Shown one piece after another: positions 1-9,445 of a stretch of 64,000 bases of DNA. Origin of the DNA: Fidelibacterota bacterium (GTDB taxonomy: Bacteria; Fidelibacterota; Marinisomatia; Marinisomatales; TCS55); contig JACNKN010000049.1 of NCBI GenBank assembly GCA_014382015.1, forward strand, positions 78,894 through 142,893. Direction: 5' to 3'. The translations under genes were made by a program, and so were the position numbers. Under the pieces are notes generated by a model that worked only from the letters and a program-made list of their open reading frames with translations, had not been told where the DNA came from and searched no databases. How positions within the stretch are numbered: position 1 is the first letter of the stretch; each line of letters begins with the position of its first letter.

Positions 1-338
1 GCATTTTTTAATCCACTGTCGTTGAGGAATTTTCGGCTGTAAACTTGATCTTTAGACAAAATATCGCCATTACTTCCGTCATCAAATAACTTGAGTGTAT
101 CCCCCGTGTTCGAGGCGCTGATCCCCTGCCACAGAACCATGACTGAATCCAGAGAACCTCCTTGAAACCCTGAGGAGACTTTTGCAGAAACAAACAGTTT
201 ATTGGATGCCTGGAGAAACGCAAAATCAATATCCGAAATAGGATTCGATTCCACGATGGGTGTGGCTTTTTCGCACCCCCACATCAAAAGAAATGCAGTC
301 GAAATCAAAAAATTAAATTTGGATTTATAATCTGTCAT
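1..338 (-). CDS. Lipoprotein, C-terminus beyond window
   Basis: Open frame of 112 codons running off the left edge from an ATG at 338. Seen: a short hydrophobic N-terminus ending in a lipobox-like LLMWGC (Cys at residue 22), so it is probably an outer-membrane or periplasmic lipoprotein. Near the edge is LKLFDDGSNGDILSKDQVY, which resembles the D-x-G-x-x-GD-x-x-x-x-D-x-x-Y calcium-loop pattern of Ig-like or choice-of-anchor modules in exported proteins. Its ATG overlaps the TGA of the M28 peptidase gene (ATGA, 4 bp), so the two are translationally coupled and lie downstream of sprA. Exact family not recognised. Confidence 0.75.
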   Translation of the reverse strand, partial: MTDYKSKFNFLISTAFLLMWGCEKATPIVESNPISDIDFAFLQASNKLFVSAKVSSGFQGGSLDSVMVLWQGISASNTGDTLKLFDDGSNGDILSKDQVYSRKFLNDSGLKN

Positions 339-1249
339 TGCTGATTGTATATATGGTGAACCATGAGCGTGCCTACTTGCCAAAGACTCTCGGGTGAACA
401 ATTTTCCACCAAATCATTATAGGTGTGATGGTAATTCGTTTTTTCATCTGGATAATCAAAATCAATAATATCCACTGCGGGGATTCCGGCAATCTCGTAA
501 AGGGGTACATGATCATCAAAAATTGAGTGGTAAGCCATTTTTTTAAATCCACTTAGCTTTAATTCTTCAGCTAGTCCCCATAAATCTAAGACCAGTTCAG
601 GATTTTGCTTATAGGAAAATCGTTCAATATAGATTTCCAGATTCGCATCCCCAACCATATCCAAATTAATGGCATAACTGGGAAAAGGAATGGGTAGGTT
701 ATTGGCAAAATATTGAGAACCTTTGCAGTAAGACCAGGAATCACCGGTTGACCCATAATCCTCTGCATCAAACAGAACCAGGTTTACGCCGATTTTCTGG
801 GGATGGTCATGAAGTACCTTCGCTAATTCCAGAAGAATAGCCACGCCACTCGCCCCATCGTTAGCGCCCAAAATTGGCTGATCTTTTCTCATGATACTTA
901 AGCTGCGATCACCCCAGGGACGGGTATCCCAATGAGCCGATATCATGATTTGCTTCTTTGCCAAAGGATTGAATCTGGCCACCACATTATTCATGTTCAC
1001 TTTTTGTTTTGTCCTGGGCATCATTTCTGTGAAAGGCTGGGTAAATACCGTATCAGCCAGGGGGGTAAAATTTTGTATAAAATAATCTAATGCTTTTTGA
1101 TGACCAACTGAACCGGGATTCCGGGGACCAAAATCACATTGGGCAATCAAATGGGCAAAGGCCCCATCTCCGCTAAATACGGGTGTATTTGACTGGCAGC
1201 TTGTGATAGATGCAAGTAAGAAAAAGATGAATTGGATGCGGTTTTTCAT
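335..1249 (-). CDS. M28-family peptidase / glutaminyl cyclase-like lipoprotein
   Basis: 304 aa. Seen: signal peptide with lipobox SITSC near residue 18, then a zinc-peptidase core with SAHWDTRP, GANDGASG, LVLFDAEDYG and a C-terminal YHHTYND. These are the metal ligands and catalytic acids of the M28 family, whose bacterial members include glutaminyl-peptide cyclotransferase-like proteins. Family knowledge: zinc aminopeptidase, or cyclisation of N-terminal Gln. The fold assignment is firm; the choice between peptidase and cyclase is not. Its ATG overlaps the sprA stop codon by one base (TAATG). A glutaminyl cyclase next to a type IX translocon would fit, because T9SS cargo often carries N-terminal Gln after signal-peptide cleavage, but that is inference. 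Confidence 0.87.
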   Translation of the reverse strand: MKNRIQFIFFLLASITSCQSNTPVFSGDGAFAHLIAQCDFGPRNPGSVGHQKALDYFIQNFTPLADTVFTQPFTEMMPRTKQKVNMNNVVARFNPLAKKQIMISAHWDTRPWGDRSLSIMRKDQPILGANDGASGVAILLELAKVLHDHPQKIGVNLVLFDAEDYGSTGDSWSYCKGSQYFANNLPIPFPSYAINLDMVGDANLEIYIERFSYKQNPELVLDLWGLAEELKLSGFKKMAYHSIFDDHVPLYEIAGIPAVDIIDFDYPDEKTNYHHTYNDLVENCSPESLWQVGTLMVHHIYNQQ

Positions 1250-4200
1250 TATCCTCGTATGGCCAGATTTACATCAAAACCAAAATCTCTGTCGATTTTC
1301 TTTCCTGTATGTTTTGAATCATTTTCCCTGTATTCCCATATCATACTCCCGCTGACAGTTTTTGAGAAAGTGTAGGTCAATCTTATCCCTGTTTTCCAAC
1401 TGGAGGTAAAGGCCGTTTCAGCAAACTTCGTTGCTTCCTGAGCTTTCTGAAGTGTCCTGTTTTTATTCATATCAAAATTAAAGGTGAAGTTAACCTGATT
1501 ATTAACCTTATAATTATCAAAAAATGGAAATGGGATTGTGAATCCACCCCGATGAGTATAGTTTGCTGTCATCATATAAGATTGATCCTGAAATATTTTC
1601 TCTCCCCCATTGGCAGATTCTTCTCTGGAAAGGGTACGGTTATGACGCATGGTAATTGCGACTCCTTTTTTCAGGGCCATGGTCACCCCAATCAAAGGTG
1701 CAAAATTCATATTCACGCGGGATGTTCGTTCATTGTCTTTATAATTTGAAATAAAATCATCCACACTAAAAAATGAAATGGATGGACCGCTGAATTGATC
1801 AAACTGCCAGGCTCGTGTTTCCTTTCCATTGGTAACATGATCTAAACTTAAGGTACGAACATACTTTTTGAGAAATTTATTTCTTTCCAAACCGGTTAAC
1901 CGAATTGACCACCCAACAAAAGGCAATCCATTTTCTAAATGTTTCCCATAAGAAAAATAATCCCGGGACATAGATCGCTGTTCCAATCCGGATCCCCGTC
2001 GATTGCTGGATACATTCTGGGCATAATTAAAGGATATTGACATGGCTCGGGTGAGATTTAATCCAGATCGAACAGAAAAATCACGCTTATGATCCCAGTT
2101 CCCCGTATTGGACCCCACCTGATCAGAATGATCCAAACCATGATCCCTATTCCATCCCAGGCGATACCCCAACGGAATGTCACCAATGACACCTATACCC
2201 GTTTTATTGACATTTTCTGTATACGAAAAATTAATTGGATTGACTTTCCTCGCCCAACCATGCACTTTTTTTAGCAGTTTGCTATCCACAAATTTTGACT
2301 GTTTCTCTTCGGTTTCTTTCGGCGTCTCTTTTTGCGTTGGCTCCGGTACAACTCGTCCCCGGCCTCTATCCTCTGAATCTTCACCCGTTTTTTCTTTTCC
2401 AGAATCGGAACCGCGTGTTCGAGGTGGTGGCGGAACTGTTCGGGTTCGTTGGGGCACACGTCCTCCCCGGGATGGTTTATAAACCAATTCAACCAGTTTA
2501 ACCGGAGACAGACTGATGCCGGATGAAAACCGAAGTTGATTCCCAATATTCGCCCCATCCACACTACTGTCCCTTGCTTTATTCCATCGGTAATTTGCAG
2601 AATAATTAAAGGTCGGCTTCAGCCAATCCAGTAAAATGGGCCGGAATGAAGAATTAAAACTTTCGGAAATATCCGTAACAATTCCAGATTCTCGATTTTT
2701 GATTGCGTTGGCCATATATCCCCGATAATCATTTAAGTTACTTTTGATGGCCCGACTGTATTTCGAACTAATGGATTCTGTAATTTTATAATCCATGGCA
2801 TAGGATTGATTGAGCCCAAAATTATAATCATCCGGAGATTTATTTCCCCGACGCGGTGTTTTCTGGATCAGCCTTTCATTAAAATTTATGGACGCATTAA
2901 AATTTGATGGTGAGTAATAAAAATGTGTTTTGCCCAATTTTTCACCAATCCATGGTACCGAAGAAATCCATTTGAAAGGCATGACATAATTATTTCTACC
3001 AAAGGGAAGTGCATAACTCACCTGCCCTTGATATGTTTCATTCAATATTTCTTTCTGGATTTCATTAGACATGGATCGGCGGCTGGCAGAAAAACGCGTA
3101 TTCAACCGATCCAGCGTATATTTAACAAATTTATTATCAGACTTGGATGACTTCGCTCCAGATATGGAAAATGTCATTGCATTCGTTTTAGATAAAATAG
3201 AATCTGGAGCATTATTCTGATTAACCAACACATCCTGCCCGGGGAAATATTTCGGCCGACTGACTGAATTGGATAAGGAAGTGGTAATCGGAATTCTCAC
3301 CCCCCAGGACGATGGTAAAAATTTGTCCACATTCAACCCTGTATTCATGTTGATACTTTCGTTAGATTTATTCGAACCCAGCCTCCGTTGGAGCATGTGA
3401 AAATCTCCATCCTGTCTTTTATATGCAATGGATGTTTTGAGTATATCCCCCAGGTTAAATCGACTCTGGAGGCGCATGGAGATTCCTTTGTCACGCTTCA
3501 CGCCACTCAGGCGTAATTCATCCAGCCAAACCTCACCGGTAATCGGTGATTCAGACAGATTACGTATCCCCAGCACAAAATATTGAATACGGTTCAACGC
3601 CGGCTGGCCTTTGATACGAATGATCTTATTCGTTTCCACCCCTAATTCATCCGTAAAACGGTATTCCTTAAAATCGGTGGAATCCATAAAAATATCTGTT
3701 TCCCGATATTTTTTCACTGAGGTTGAATCCTGTAATTTGAGCCGGGTCAGCCATTCCAAATCTAAATTAACAGCATTTCGGTTTTTTACTTCATCCCACC
3801 CATCATAAACGGGCTGAGTAACTTCATAATAATTATCTCCAAAACCAAACCGCATAAACATTTCAACATCCGTATTTTCATTGCTAATCCACGGACTGGT
3901 TCCATAAACATACATTTTCATATTTTTATAAGAGAGGTAACTCCTGGCCCGATCTCCGGACATGGATATAAGCGTTTTCATGGCTGCGCCGCTGGCACGG
4001 CCCGGAAGTTCTGTAAATTTTAATATGAGCGATTGTTCCTTGGAACGGATTTGATTGATTCGGTCAAATTCTCCCTGGACACCTTCAGGAGGACGGTAGT
4101 CCGCATTATCATCTGTATTAATAATTGAAACAGCAAAAATTGAATCTGCGTTCTCTTTGCTGAATTTTTCAGTGCTGTCTGCCGCAATACCCAATTCCTG

Positions 4201-7200
4201 CCATTCATTCCCCACCAATTCTATCTTGGCAATTTGAACGATAGCGGATTTGTCCACATTACTTATGGTCAGGCGTAAATGATTAATATTGTTCCATTCC
4301 CGTTGCTGGGACCCAATGCTTTGATCAAACTCTGATAGGGGTACCCGGTACAGCCGCCACCCGGTAGGTATGCCATCTTTTTTTGTTTCCCCGGCAAAAT
4401 AGGTTGTATCTACCAGGTTAAATGATTTGGTAAAATAATCATTGGTCCGATCTAAAAACCCGGTTCGATCCAAATCTTCTGTATCCGGATACCGGCCTGC
4501 ATCCAGTGCATTTTTTTCCGTCCCATTGATACGGGAATAATCGTTACTGCCTTCGGAATATTCCCAGTTATCGTCATTGGGGTCTTCCGGGTTCACATCA
4601 CCAAAAGCATTAATTAACACTTTTTCTCCGGCGGCAGTATAATCTGTGTATGAAGGCCCTTCAGGGTCCAAACAAGACCCCCATCCGTTTTCAAAGGCAT
4701 CGGGGCACCCATCCAGCCCAATATCTTCTTCGTCATCCAGAATCCCGTCGCCTATCAGTCCGCCTACAGGAATATCTTCCGTATTCAAAATACCATTCCC
4801 ATCCCGGTCTTCACTGATTTGCCCCAAATCAATGGTGAGCATTCCTATCTCACCTTTGACCCACATTTCAAAAAACTTTGTCTGAGTCTGGTCATAATCA
4901 CCGGAATAGAACGGAGTAATAATTCCGCCCCAGATGGAATCTTGCGGAACATCTGCCTGATGTTCACGGTGATCAAACTTAAGCAGCATAATATCTGTGG
5001 TTTCGTTCTGAGCCTGAATCGATGTGGATAAGTTTGGCCAAATATCCTTGGTTCGTACCTGGACAAATGGATTGAACCAATTGAGTTTCCCGCGATTACG
5101 CTGGGCAAACTCTTTTCCTGTTTTATAGTCCGTTGGTGCGGAGGACTCTCTCCAAAATCGTCTCAAAATTGGGATGGATGTGGTGCGTTTTGACCCCTCA
5201 AAATCATCAATAAATGCCACACCATTCGGATCGCCAGTGGCTCGGTTATTGATTGGATTGGGGTTTGGTAGAATTTGGGCAAATTCTCCTTCAAAAGAAA
5301 AAACCGATAATTGTTCAGTTTCAATCAATGGCATTCGATCTAAAGTCCGGGTAACCCTGGGTAAATCTTTTTGGAAGCGGCCATTCAATCCCCAGATAAA
5401 ATTGCGCATGGGTTCGTAACCCACTTCCACTTTTTCATTCACAACAGATTGATTATAATACAGTGCCGTACCTCCAATAAAGGATTTTTCTCCGAAATCC
5501 ATTTGGGACCGAATACCTAAGATTGTCTTTTTATCAAAGGTGACCAATTGATGTTTATCGTAAATCACTTTGATATCCGCATTGGGATCCACATCATCTG
5601 ATAAAACGATTGTACCACTGAAATAATCCACTTGATAATCCACACCTTTTTTAAGGGGGATTCCTCCTTTATAAACTTGCTCACTTCCTTCCACAATCAT
5701 GAATCCCAAGTTGATGGTGGCACTCTGGTTGGCGTAATCCACTTCGATGGTAAAGCGACTATCATTATTGATTTGGGTTCTCTGGGTACTGAAATACATT
5801 TTACCTTCTCCCAATGAACCCTTCAAACCCGGTGCCTGGTTTCCTCCGGTAACTGTATCTGCTGCAAATGGATGATAAGTGGGAAAAAACAATTCACCGT
5901 CCGCCAGGCTGATAATATTGGGATTGGCTAAATCAATTTTTTGGTCAGAAGTGCGAACACCACTTTCATTTAAACTATCTAATCCGAATTGGGTAATATA
6001 GGGATTCCCTTGAGGATCCAAGTGACTGGGCACGGGTAAACGGTCGTTCACAATCCGCAATTCAAACCCATCTTTATTGATGTTGGTTGTCCCAAGGTAA
6101 TAGACATTTTTAAACATGAGGGGCCACACGGGATGGCTCGGCGTAAGTTTTCTGGGTTTCAGCATTTTCATCAATAACTGATCTGAATCTACTGAAATAC
6201 CTTTCCCAATGATTTTTAAAGTATCTCCTGTAGTCCGATCTGCCAAAACAAAGGTACAACCCAATACCTCATCATTCGCCCTCTGCCTCAGTCGAATAAA
6301 TCCCAAGTCTTCGCTTAATATATAATCCTGACCCTGCTCGAGCCGTTTAAAATTTCCTGTTTGATCGTCGCCTTCATTCGGATTCTCCAAATCAGCAAAA
6401 GCAGTTCCGGGGTTTGTTTCTGAATTTGTGGTTTGATCCAGCTGATACAGTTCAAAATTTCGAACAACAATATTTCCAATTTGATGGAGGCCATCTTTCA
6501 ACGGATAAAATGGTGGTACATATACAGTGGCACCGCCGACTTGAGTAATCTCACCGTTCCGAAACCATTCATGGATAAAGAAATATTTATTTTCCACATA
6601 TCGATGATCCTGAATTTTTATGGTTTGCGCTTCACTCTTTCCTTTATATTCCTGTGATTTCTTCTCCGTATTGACTACAGATGCAATAGCTGTAATATCC
6701 ATAGGACCCAGTTTAGAAACTGTTTTGACACCAAATAAACCCTGATGACTGGCAGACCCCATGAGAGATTGAGAACCGGGTAAGGTTAATGATACATTTC
6801 CCGCGTCCACGGTTTGTACAATATCATCTTCTTCCCCCTTGTATGAAATCCGAATATTATTTTCCCAGTCAAAATCCCGTTCAGAATCATGATCCACATT
6901 AATAGAAACCCGATCGCCAATTTTTCCTTCCACACTGATGCGCTGAGTCTGGTCAAATTCTAAATGAGTGTTTTGAGTTTCGCTCAATTTGGAACGAATA
7001 AGTTCCTGATCCTGGAATACCAGGTTTCCTTTCACCGTCACATTTCCTCGAGCTGTGAGGGAAACACGTCCGATATTACCCATATCCACACCAATCACTT
7101 CGATGCCTCTCCCCCGGCGATCCTGGAGAATTTGCGTTTGAGGGGACCTGCGTCGACTGGTATCCTGAATCGCTCTTACAAATGCCAATTCTCTATTGAG

Positions 7201-7545
7201 TTGCACCTGTTTTTCGAAAAACCAATCCACAGGTGCTACAAAGGGCATTGTATAGAGTTTTCCAAACAACTTGCCCGAAAGTGTAACCGTGGACCAATCC
7301 TTGGAAATTTCCGCAGATTGAATAATAAGGAACGGTTTTCTGATTAATCCCCGGGGAGTATAGGACGAGGAATCATAAGGCATAACCAAAGACGGCCGGT
7401 CCGTTTCATATGGATTATGGATAAATGGCGTAGGGGGATGCCAGCGATTCGGGAGATTTTGGACAGACGGATTCCCCTGGCCGTAGGCAGGAAAAACCAC
7501 GGTCATCCATAGGAGTAAGCTGACGAATCGGATCCTTTTCTGCAA
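1249..7545 (-). CDS. sprA: SprA-family outer-membrane translocon (type IX secretion)
   Basis: About 2098 aa, within the size range of the SprA/Sov family, whose members form the giant barrel that exports T9SS cargo. Seen: signal peptide (SLLLWMTVVFPAYG), many GxxxxR-type beta-strand repeats, the conserved FIDDFEGSKR segment, a calcium-rich insert with several DxNxD/DGNGIL motifs near residues 930-1010, a low-complexity Pro/Arg/Glu linker near 1690-1730, and a barrel C-terminus. Start choice: the frame is open to a GTG at 7590 and has an ATG at 7560, but GGAGGT lies 7 nt before an in-frame TTG at 7545 that begins an ideal signal peptide, so TTG is preferred. Downstream it is coupled to the M28 gene. 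Confidence 0.93.
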   Translation of the reverse strand: MQKRIRFVSLLLWMTVVFPAYGQGNPSVQNLPNRWHPPTPFIHNPYETDRPSLVMPYDSSSYTPRGLIRKPFLIIQSAEISKDWSTVTLSGKLFGKLYTMPFVAPVDWFFEKQVQLNRELAFVRAIQDTSRRRSPQTQILQDRRGRGIEVIGVDMGNIGRVSLTARGNVTVKGNLVFQDQELIRSKLSETQNTHLEFDQTQRISVEGKIGDRVSINVDHDSERDFDWENNIRISYKGEEDDIVQTVDAGNVSLTLPGSQSLMGSASHQGLFGVKTVSKLGPMDITAIASVVNTEKKSQEYKGKSEAQTIKIQDHRYVENKYFFIHEWFRNGEITQVGGATVYVPPFYPLKDGLHQIGNIVVRNFELYQLDQTTNSETNPGTAFADLENPNEGDDQTGNFKRLEQGQDYILSEDLGFIRLRQRANDEVLGCTFVLADRTTGDTLKIIGKGISVDSDQLLMKMLKPRKLTPSHPVWPLMFKNVYYLGTTNINKDGFELRIVNDRLPVPSHLDPQGNPYITQFGLDSLNESGVRTSDQKIDLANPNIISLADGELFFPTYHPFAADTVTGGNQAPGLKGSLGEGKMYFSTQRTQINNDSRFTIEVDYANQSATINLGFMIVEGSEQVYKGGIPLKKGVDYQVDYFSGTIVLSDDVDPNADIKVIYDKHQLVTFDKKTILGIRSQMDFGEKSFIGGTALYYNQSVVNEKVEVGYEPMRNFIWGLNGRFQKDLPRVTRTLDRMPLIETEQLSVFSFEGEFAQILPNPNPINNRATGDPNGVAFIDDFEGSKRTTSIPILRRFWRESSAPTDYKTGKEFAQRNRGKLNWFNPFVQVRTKDIWPNLSTSIQAQNETTDIMLLKFDHREHQADVPQDSIWGGIITPFYSGDYDQTQTKFFEMWVKGEIGMLTIDLGQISEDRDGNGILNTEDIPVGGLIGDGILDDEEDIGLDGCPDAFENGWGSCLDPEGPSYTDYTAAGEKVLINAFGDVNPEDPNDDNWEYSEGSNDYSRINGTEKNALDAGRYPDTEDLDRTGFLDRTNDYFTKSFNLVDTTYFAGETKKDGIPTGWRLYRVPLSEFDQSIGSQQREWNNINHLRLTISNVDKSAIVQIAKIELVGNEWQELGIAADSTEKFSKENADSIFAVSIINTDDNADYRPPEGVQGEFDRINQIRSKEQSLILKFTELPGRASGAAMKTLISMSGDRARSYLSYKNMKMYVYGTSPWISNENTDVEMFMRFGFGDNYYEVTQPVYDGWDEVKNRNAVNLDLEWLTRLKLQDSTSVKKYRETDIFMDSTDFKEYRFTDELGVETNKIIRIKGQPALNRIQYFVLGIRNLSESPITGEVWLDELRLSGVKRDKGISMRLQSRFNLGDILKTSIAYKRQDGDFHMLQRRLGSNKSNESINMNTGLNVDKFLPSSWGVRIPITTSLSNSVSRPKYFPGQDVLVNQNNAPDSILSKTNAMTFSISGAKSSKSDNKFVKYTLDRLNTRFSASRRSMSNEIQKEILNETYQGQVSYALPFGRNNYVMPFKWISSVPWIGEKLGKTHFYYSPSNFNASINFNERLIQKTPRRGNKSPDDYNFGLNQSYAMDYKITESISSKYSRAIKSNLNDYRGYMANAIKNRESGIVTDISESFNSSFRPILLDWLKPTFNYSANYRWNKARDSSVDGANIGNQLRFSSGISLSPVKLVELVYKPSRGGRVPQRTRTVPPPPRTRGSDSGKEKTGEDSEDRGRGRVVPEPTQKETPKETEEKQSKFVDSKLLKKVHGWARKVNPINFSYTENVNKTGIGVIGDIPLGYRLGWNRDHGLDHSDQVGSNTGNWDHKRDFSVRSGLNLTRAMSISFNYAQNVSSNRRGSGLEQRSMSRDYFSYGKHLENGLPFVGWSIRLTGLERNKFLKKYVRTLSLDHVTNGKETRAWQFDQFSGPSISFFSVDDFISNYKDNERTSRVNMNFAPLIGVTMALKKGVAITMRHNRTLSREESANGGEKIFQDQSYMMTANYTHRGGFTIPFPFFDNYKVNNQVNFTFNFDMNKNRTLQKAQEATKFAETAFTSSWKTGIRLTYTFSKTVSGSMIWEYRENDSKHTGKKIDRDFGFDVNLAIRG

Positions 7546-7669
7546 GGAATCCACCTCCATTTTTATTGTTAACAATGCCCATTTGGGCACAGTGTTACCG
7601 CTTGTGCGGTGAGTTTATACCGTTAACGTTGAGGCAATAGTGTCAGCTCCTTATGTTTGACATTTGTAA

Positions 7670-8257
7670 TTAAATCCGTTTTTCAAGGATTGCACAGAAG
7701 TTACGTAAAGCTTTCCCACGATGTGAAATACTATTCTTTTCCACCGAATCCAGCTCTGCAAAGGTTTTTTTAAGGGGTGGATAGTAAAAAATCGGATCAT
7801 ACCCAAATCCGCCACTACCTCTTCTCTCCTCGAGAATTTGACCTTCTACAACCCCTTCGACCCATTCTTTTTCGCCACCATTTACAAATGCAATCACGGT
7901 GCGAAAACGGGCCGTTCGCTTTTCTGCAGGAATACCTTTTAATTCTTTCAGCATTTTTTGACAATTATCATCAAAAGTCGCATCCTCACCGGCATATCGA
8001 GCAGAGTAAATCCCCGGTGCTCCGTTGAAGGCATCTACTTCTAATCCAGTGTCGTCAGCCAGAGCAGGTAATCCTGTAAGTTTTTGAACCGTTTCCGCCT
8101 TAATAAATGCATTATCCTTCAGTGTATCCCCAGTTTCAGGAATATCACCAATGTGATGAAATTCATCTAATGTGAGGAGTTCAATAGAAAGGTGCCCCAG
8201 AATAGCAGACATTTCTTCCATTTTACCCCGGTTGTGGGTGGCTAAAACTATTTGCAA
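7670..8257 (-). CDS. rdgB: Non-canonical purine NTP pyrophosphatase (RdgB/HAM1)
   Basis: 195 aa, normal length for the family. Cytosolic house-cleaning enzyme that hydrolyses dITP, ITP and XTP to monophosphates and so keeps deaminated purines out of DNA and RNA. Seen: N-terminal LATHNRGKMEEM (the substrate-binding T/SxNxxK motif), ADDTGLEVDAFNGAPGIYSA with the catalytic Asp, GGFGYDPIFYYP and the C-terminal SHRGKALR. All diagnostic motifs are present. It precedes sprA in the same direction with about 125 bp between them, so an independent sprA promoter is possible. Confidence 0.96.
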   Translation of the reverse strand: MQIVLATHNRGKMEEMSAILGHLSIELLTLDEFHHIGDIPETGDTLKDNAFIKAETVQKLTGLPALADDTGLEVDAFNGAPGIYSARYAGEDATFDDNCQKMLKELKGIPAEKRTARFRTVIAFVNGGEKEWVEGVVEGQILEERRGSGGFGYDPIFYYPPLKKTFAELDSVEKNSISHRGKALRNFCAILEKRI

Positions 8258-8337
8258 TTTAATACCTCGAAAAACGCCGGGTAAACTACCGGTTTTTCAG
8301 AAGAGACCCAACGGGAAATCGAAATGGTATTTATATA

Positions 8338-8550
8338 TTATTCACATTCACCAATGGTCCATGATGTGACCCCTGCCCTTTCGGCTTCACACGCGTTACC
8401 ATATGTTTTTTTATCACAGCCGCAGACGGGGAAATAGATCGTTATACAATCCACATCATTTCTGATTTTATTTTCATCAATACAAATTTCATTCGTCTTT
8501 TTATCCTCACATGAAAAAAGTGAAAATAAAATAATGACAAATCGTTTCAC
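8338..8550 (-). CDS. Small Kazal-type domain lipoprotein
   Basis: 70 aa. Seen: very short hydrophobic leader with a Cys at about residue 14 (LFSLFSC), then one compact Cys-rich domain containing PVCGCDKKTYGNACEAERAG and ending in GEC. This is the Kazal serine-protease-inhibitor signature (VCGxDGxTYxNxCxAxxxG), with the extra Cys seen in many bacterial members. It would be a lipid-anchored or periplasmic protease inhibitor, or simply a disulphide-stabilised domain. It lies between rdgB and a SEC-C gene; the 5-bp gap to the latter suggests co-transcription. Domain assignment is strong; physiological target unknown. Confidence 0.8.
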   Translation of the reverse strand: MKRFVIILFSLFSCEDKKTNEICIDENKIRNDVDCITIYFPVCGCDKKTYGNACEAERAGVTSWTIGECE

Positions 8551-8555
8551 TTGAA

Positions 8556-8921
8556 CTATTTATCCACAATATCGTGCCAATGACCATGTTCTGTTGACCA
8601 AACTTTCCCCTCCGGAACCGGACCTTCCGGCTGGGGTACGTTCAAGGATCGTTGTACACCGGATGGCATGGGAGGAATGGGGGTGGGGTTCACGTTAATA
8701 TCATGGTAATGGCCATGTTCTTCTGACCAAACCTTCCCCGGTGGTGCATTTCGTCCTTTGTCTGTATTCATGATATTGAGAATAAACCAAATAACTGCAA
8801 TCGCTATGCCTCCATAAATGGCCATTTTTTTCCATTGTTTATTCTGATCCATGGCGCCGTGGCAATCCTTAAACTTTTTTTCACTCCCGCAATGACAGAG
8901 GTCGTTCCGTCCTATTTTCAT
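8556..8921 (-). CDS. SEC-C motif membrane protein with two His-rich repeats
   Basis: 121 aa. Seen: N-terminal SEC-C zinc motif NDLCHCGSEKKFKDCHG (CxC...CH) at residues 5-22, one transmembrane helix at about 34-50 (IYGGIAIAVIWFILNIM), then two copies of a PxGKVWSxEHGHxHDI repeat at about 60-75 and 103-118, separated by a Pro-rich linker. SEC-C motifs are known from the SecA C-terminus, where they bind zinc and SecB or ribosomes. Here the motif is cytosolic and the His repeats would lie on the other side of the membrane. The stop overlaps the start region of nothing upstream; its own start overlaps the gamma-CA stop by 4 bp. Function unknown, metal binding likely. Confidence 0.8.
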   Translation of the reverse strand: MKIGRNDLCHCGSEKKFKDCHGAMDQNKQWKKMAIYGGIAIAVIWFILNIMNTDKGRNAPPGKVWSEEHGHYHDINVNPTPIPPMPSGVQRSLNVPQPEGPVPEGKVWSTEHGHWHDIVDK

Positions 8922-9445
8922 TGTTGATACTCCTTATGAATATGAGCCAACTGCACATACTTATGGGCCCACTTTTCATTCTTTTCAAATATATCAGTTG
9001 ATAATGTTTTCACAATTTTCCCCGGAACACCCACCACTAATGATAATTCAGGTATGATCATATTCTCTTTTATCACGGCACCGGCACCAATGACAGACCC
9101 TTTACCCACCACAGCACCATTCATAATAATGGCACCCATGCCAATGAGGGCACCGTCTTCTATGGTACAGCCGTGAATAATGGCATTATGCCCTACGGTC
9201 ACGTCATCGCCCACGATTACACCCTGGTCATTCTCTAAATGAATCACGCTATTATCCTGGATATTCGTCCGTTCACCAATCACAATTTGGTTAATATCTC
9301 CCCGGCAAACTGTATTGTACCAAATTGAACTGTCTGCTTTCAAAATCACGTCACCAATAACCTGGGCCCCTTTGGCCACAAAAGCAGAATCATGAATCTG
9401 GGGCTGTTGTATGGTTACATTGTCTCTTAAATCTGTTTTATCCAT
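8918..9445 (-). CDS. Gamma-carbonic-anhydrase-like hexapeptide protein
   Basis: 175 aa left-handed beta-helix protein. Seen: hexapeptide repeats throughout, and the three candidate zinc His residues in VIHLEND and VGHNAIIHGC, as in the YrdA/PaaY/CaiE branch of gamma-class carbonic anhydrases. Family knowledge: cytosolic trimers; some hydrate CO2, others are metal-binding proteins of unknown role. Overlaps both neighbours by 4-8 bp, so it sits in a tight transcript with the SEC-C protein and the upstream transporter. The fold is certain; carbonic anhydrase activity is probable only. Confidence 0.9.
   Translation of the reverse strand: MDKTDLRDNVTIQQPQIHDSAFVAKGAQVIGDVILKADSSIWYNTVCRGDINQIVIGERTNIQDNSVIHLENDQGVIVGDDVTVGHNAIIHGCTIEDGALIGMGAIIMNGAVVGKGSVIGAGAVIKENMIIPELSLVVGVPGKIVKTLSTDIFEKNEKWAHKYVQLAHIHKEYQQ

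Noticed and set aside
2177..2564. ORFs of about 100 aa antisense or out of frame in the Pro/Arg-rich linker of sprA
   Set aside because: Low-complexity linker DNA is open in several frames; sprA itself is uninterrupted there.
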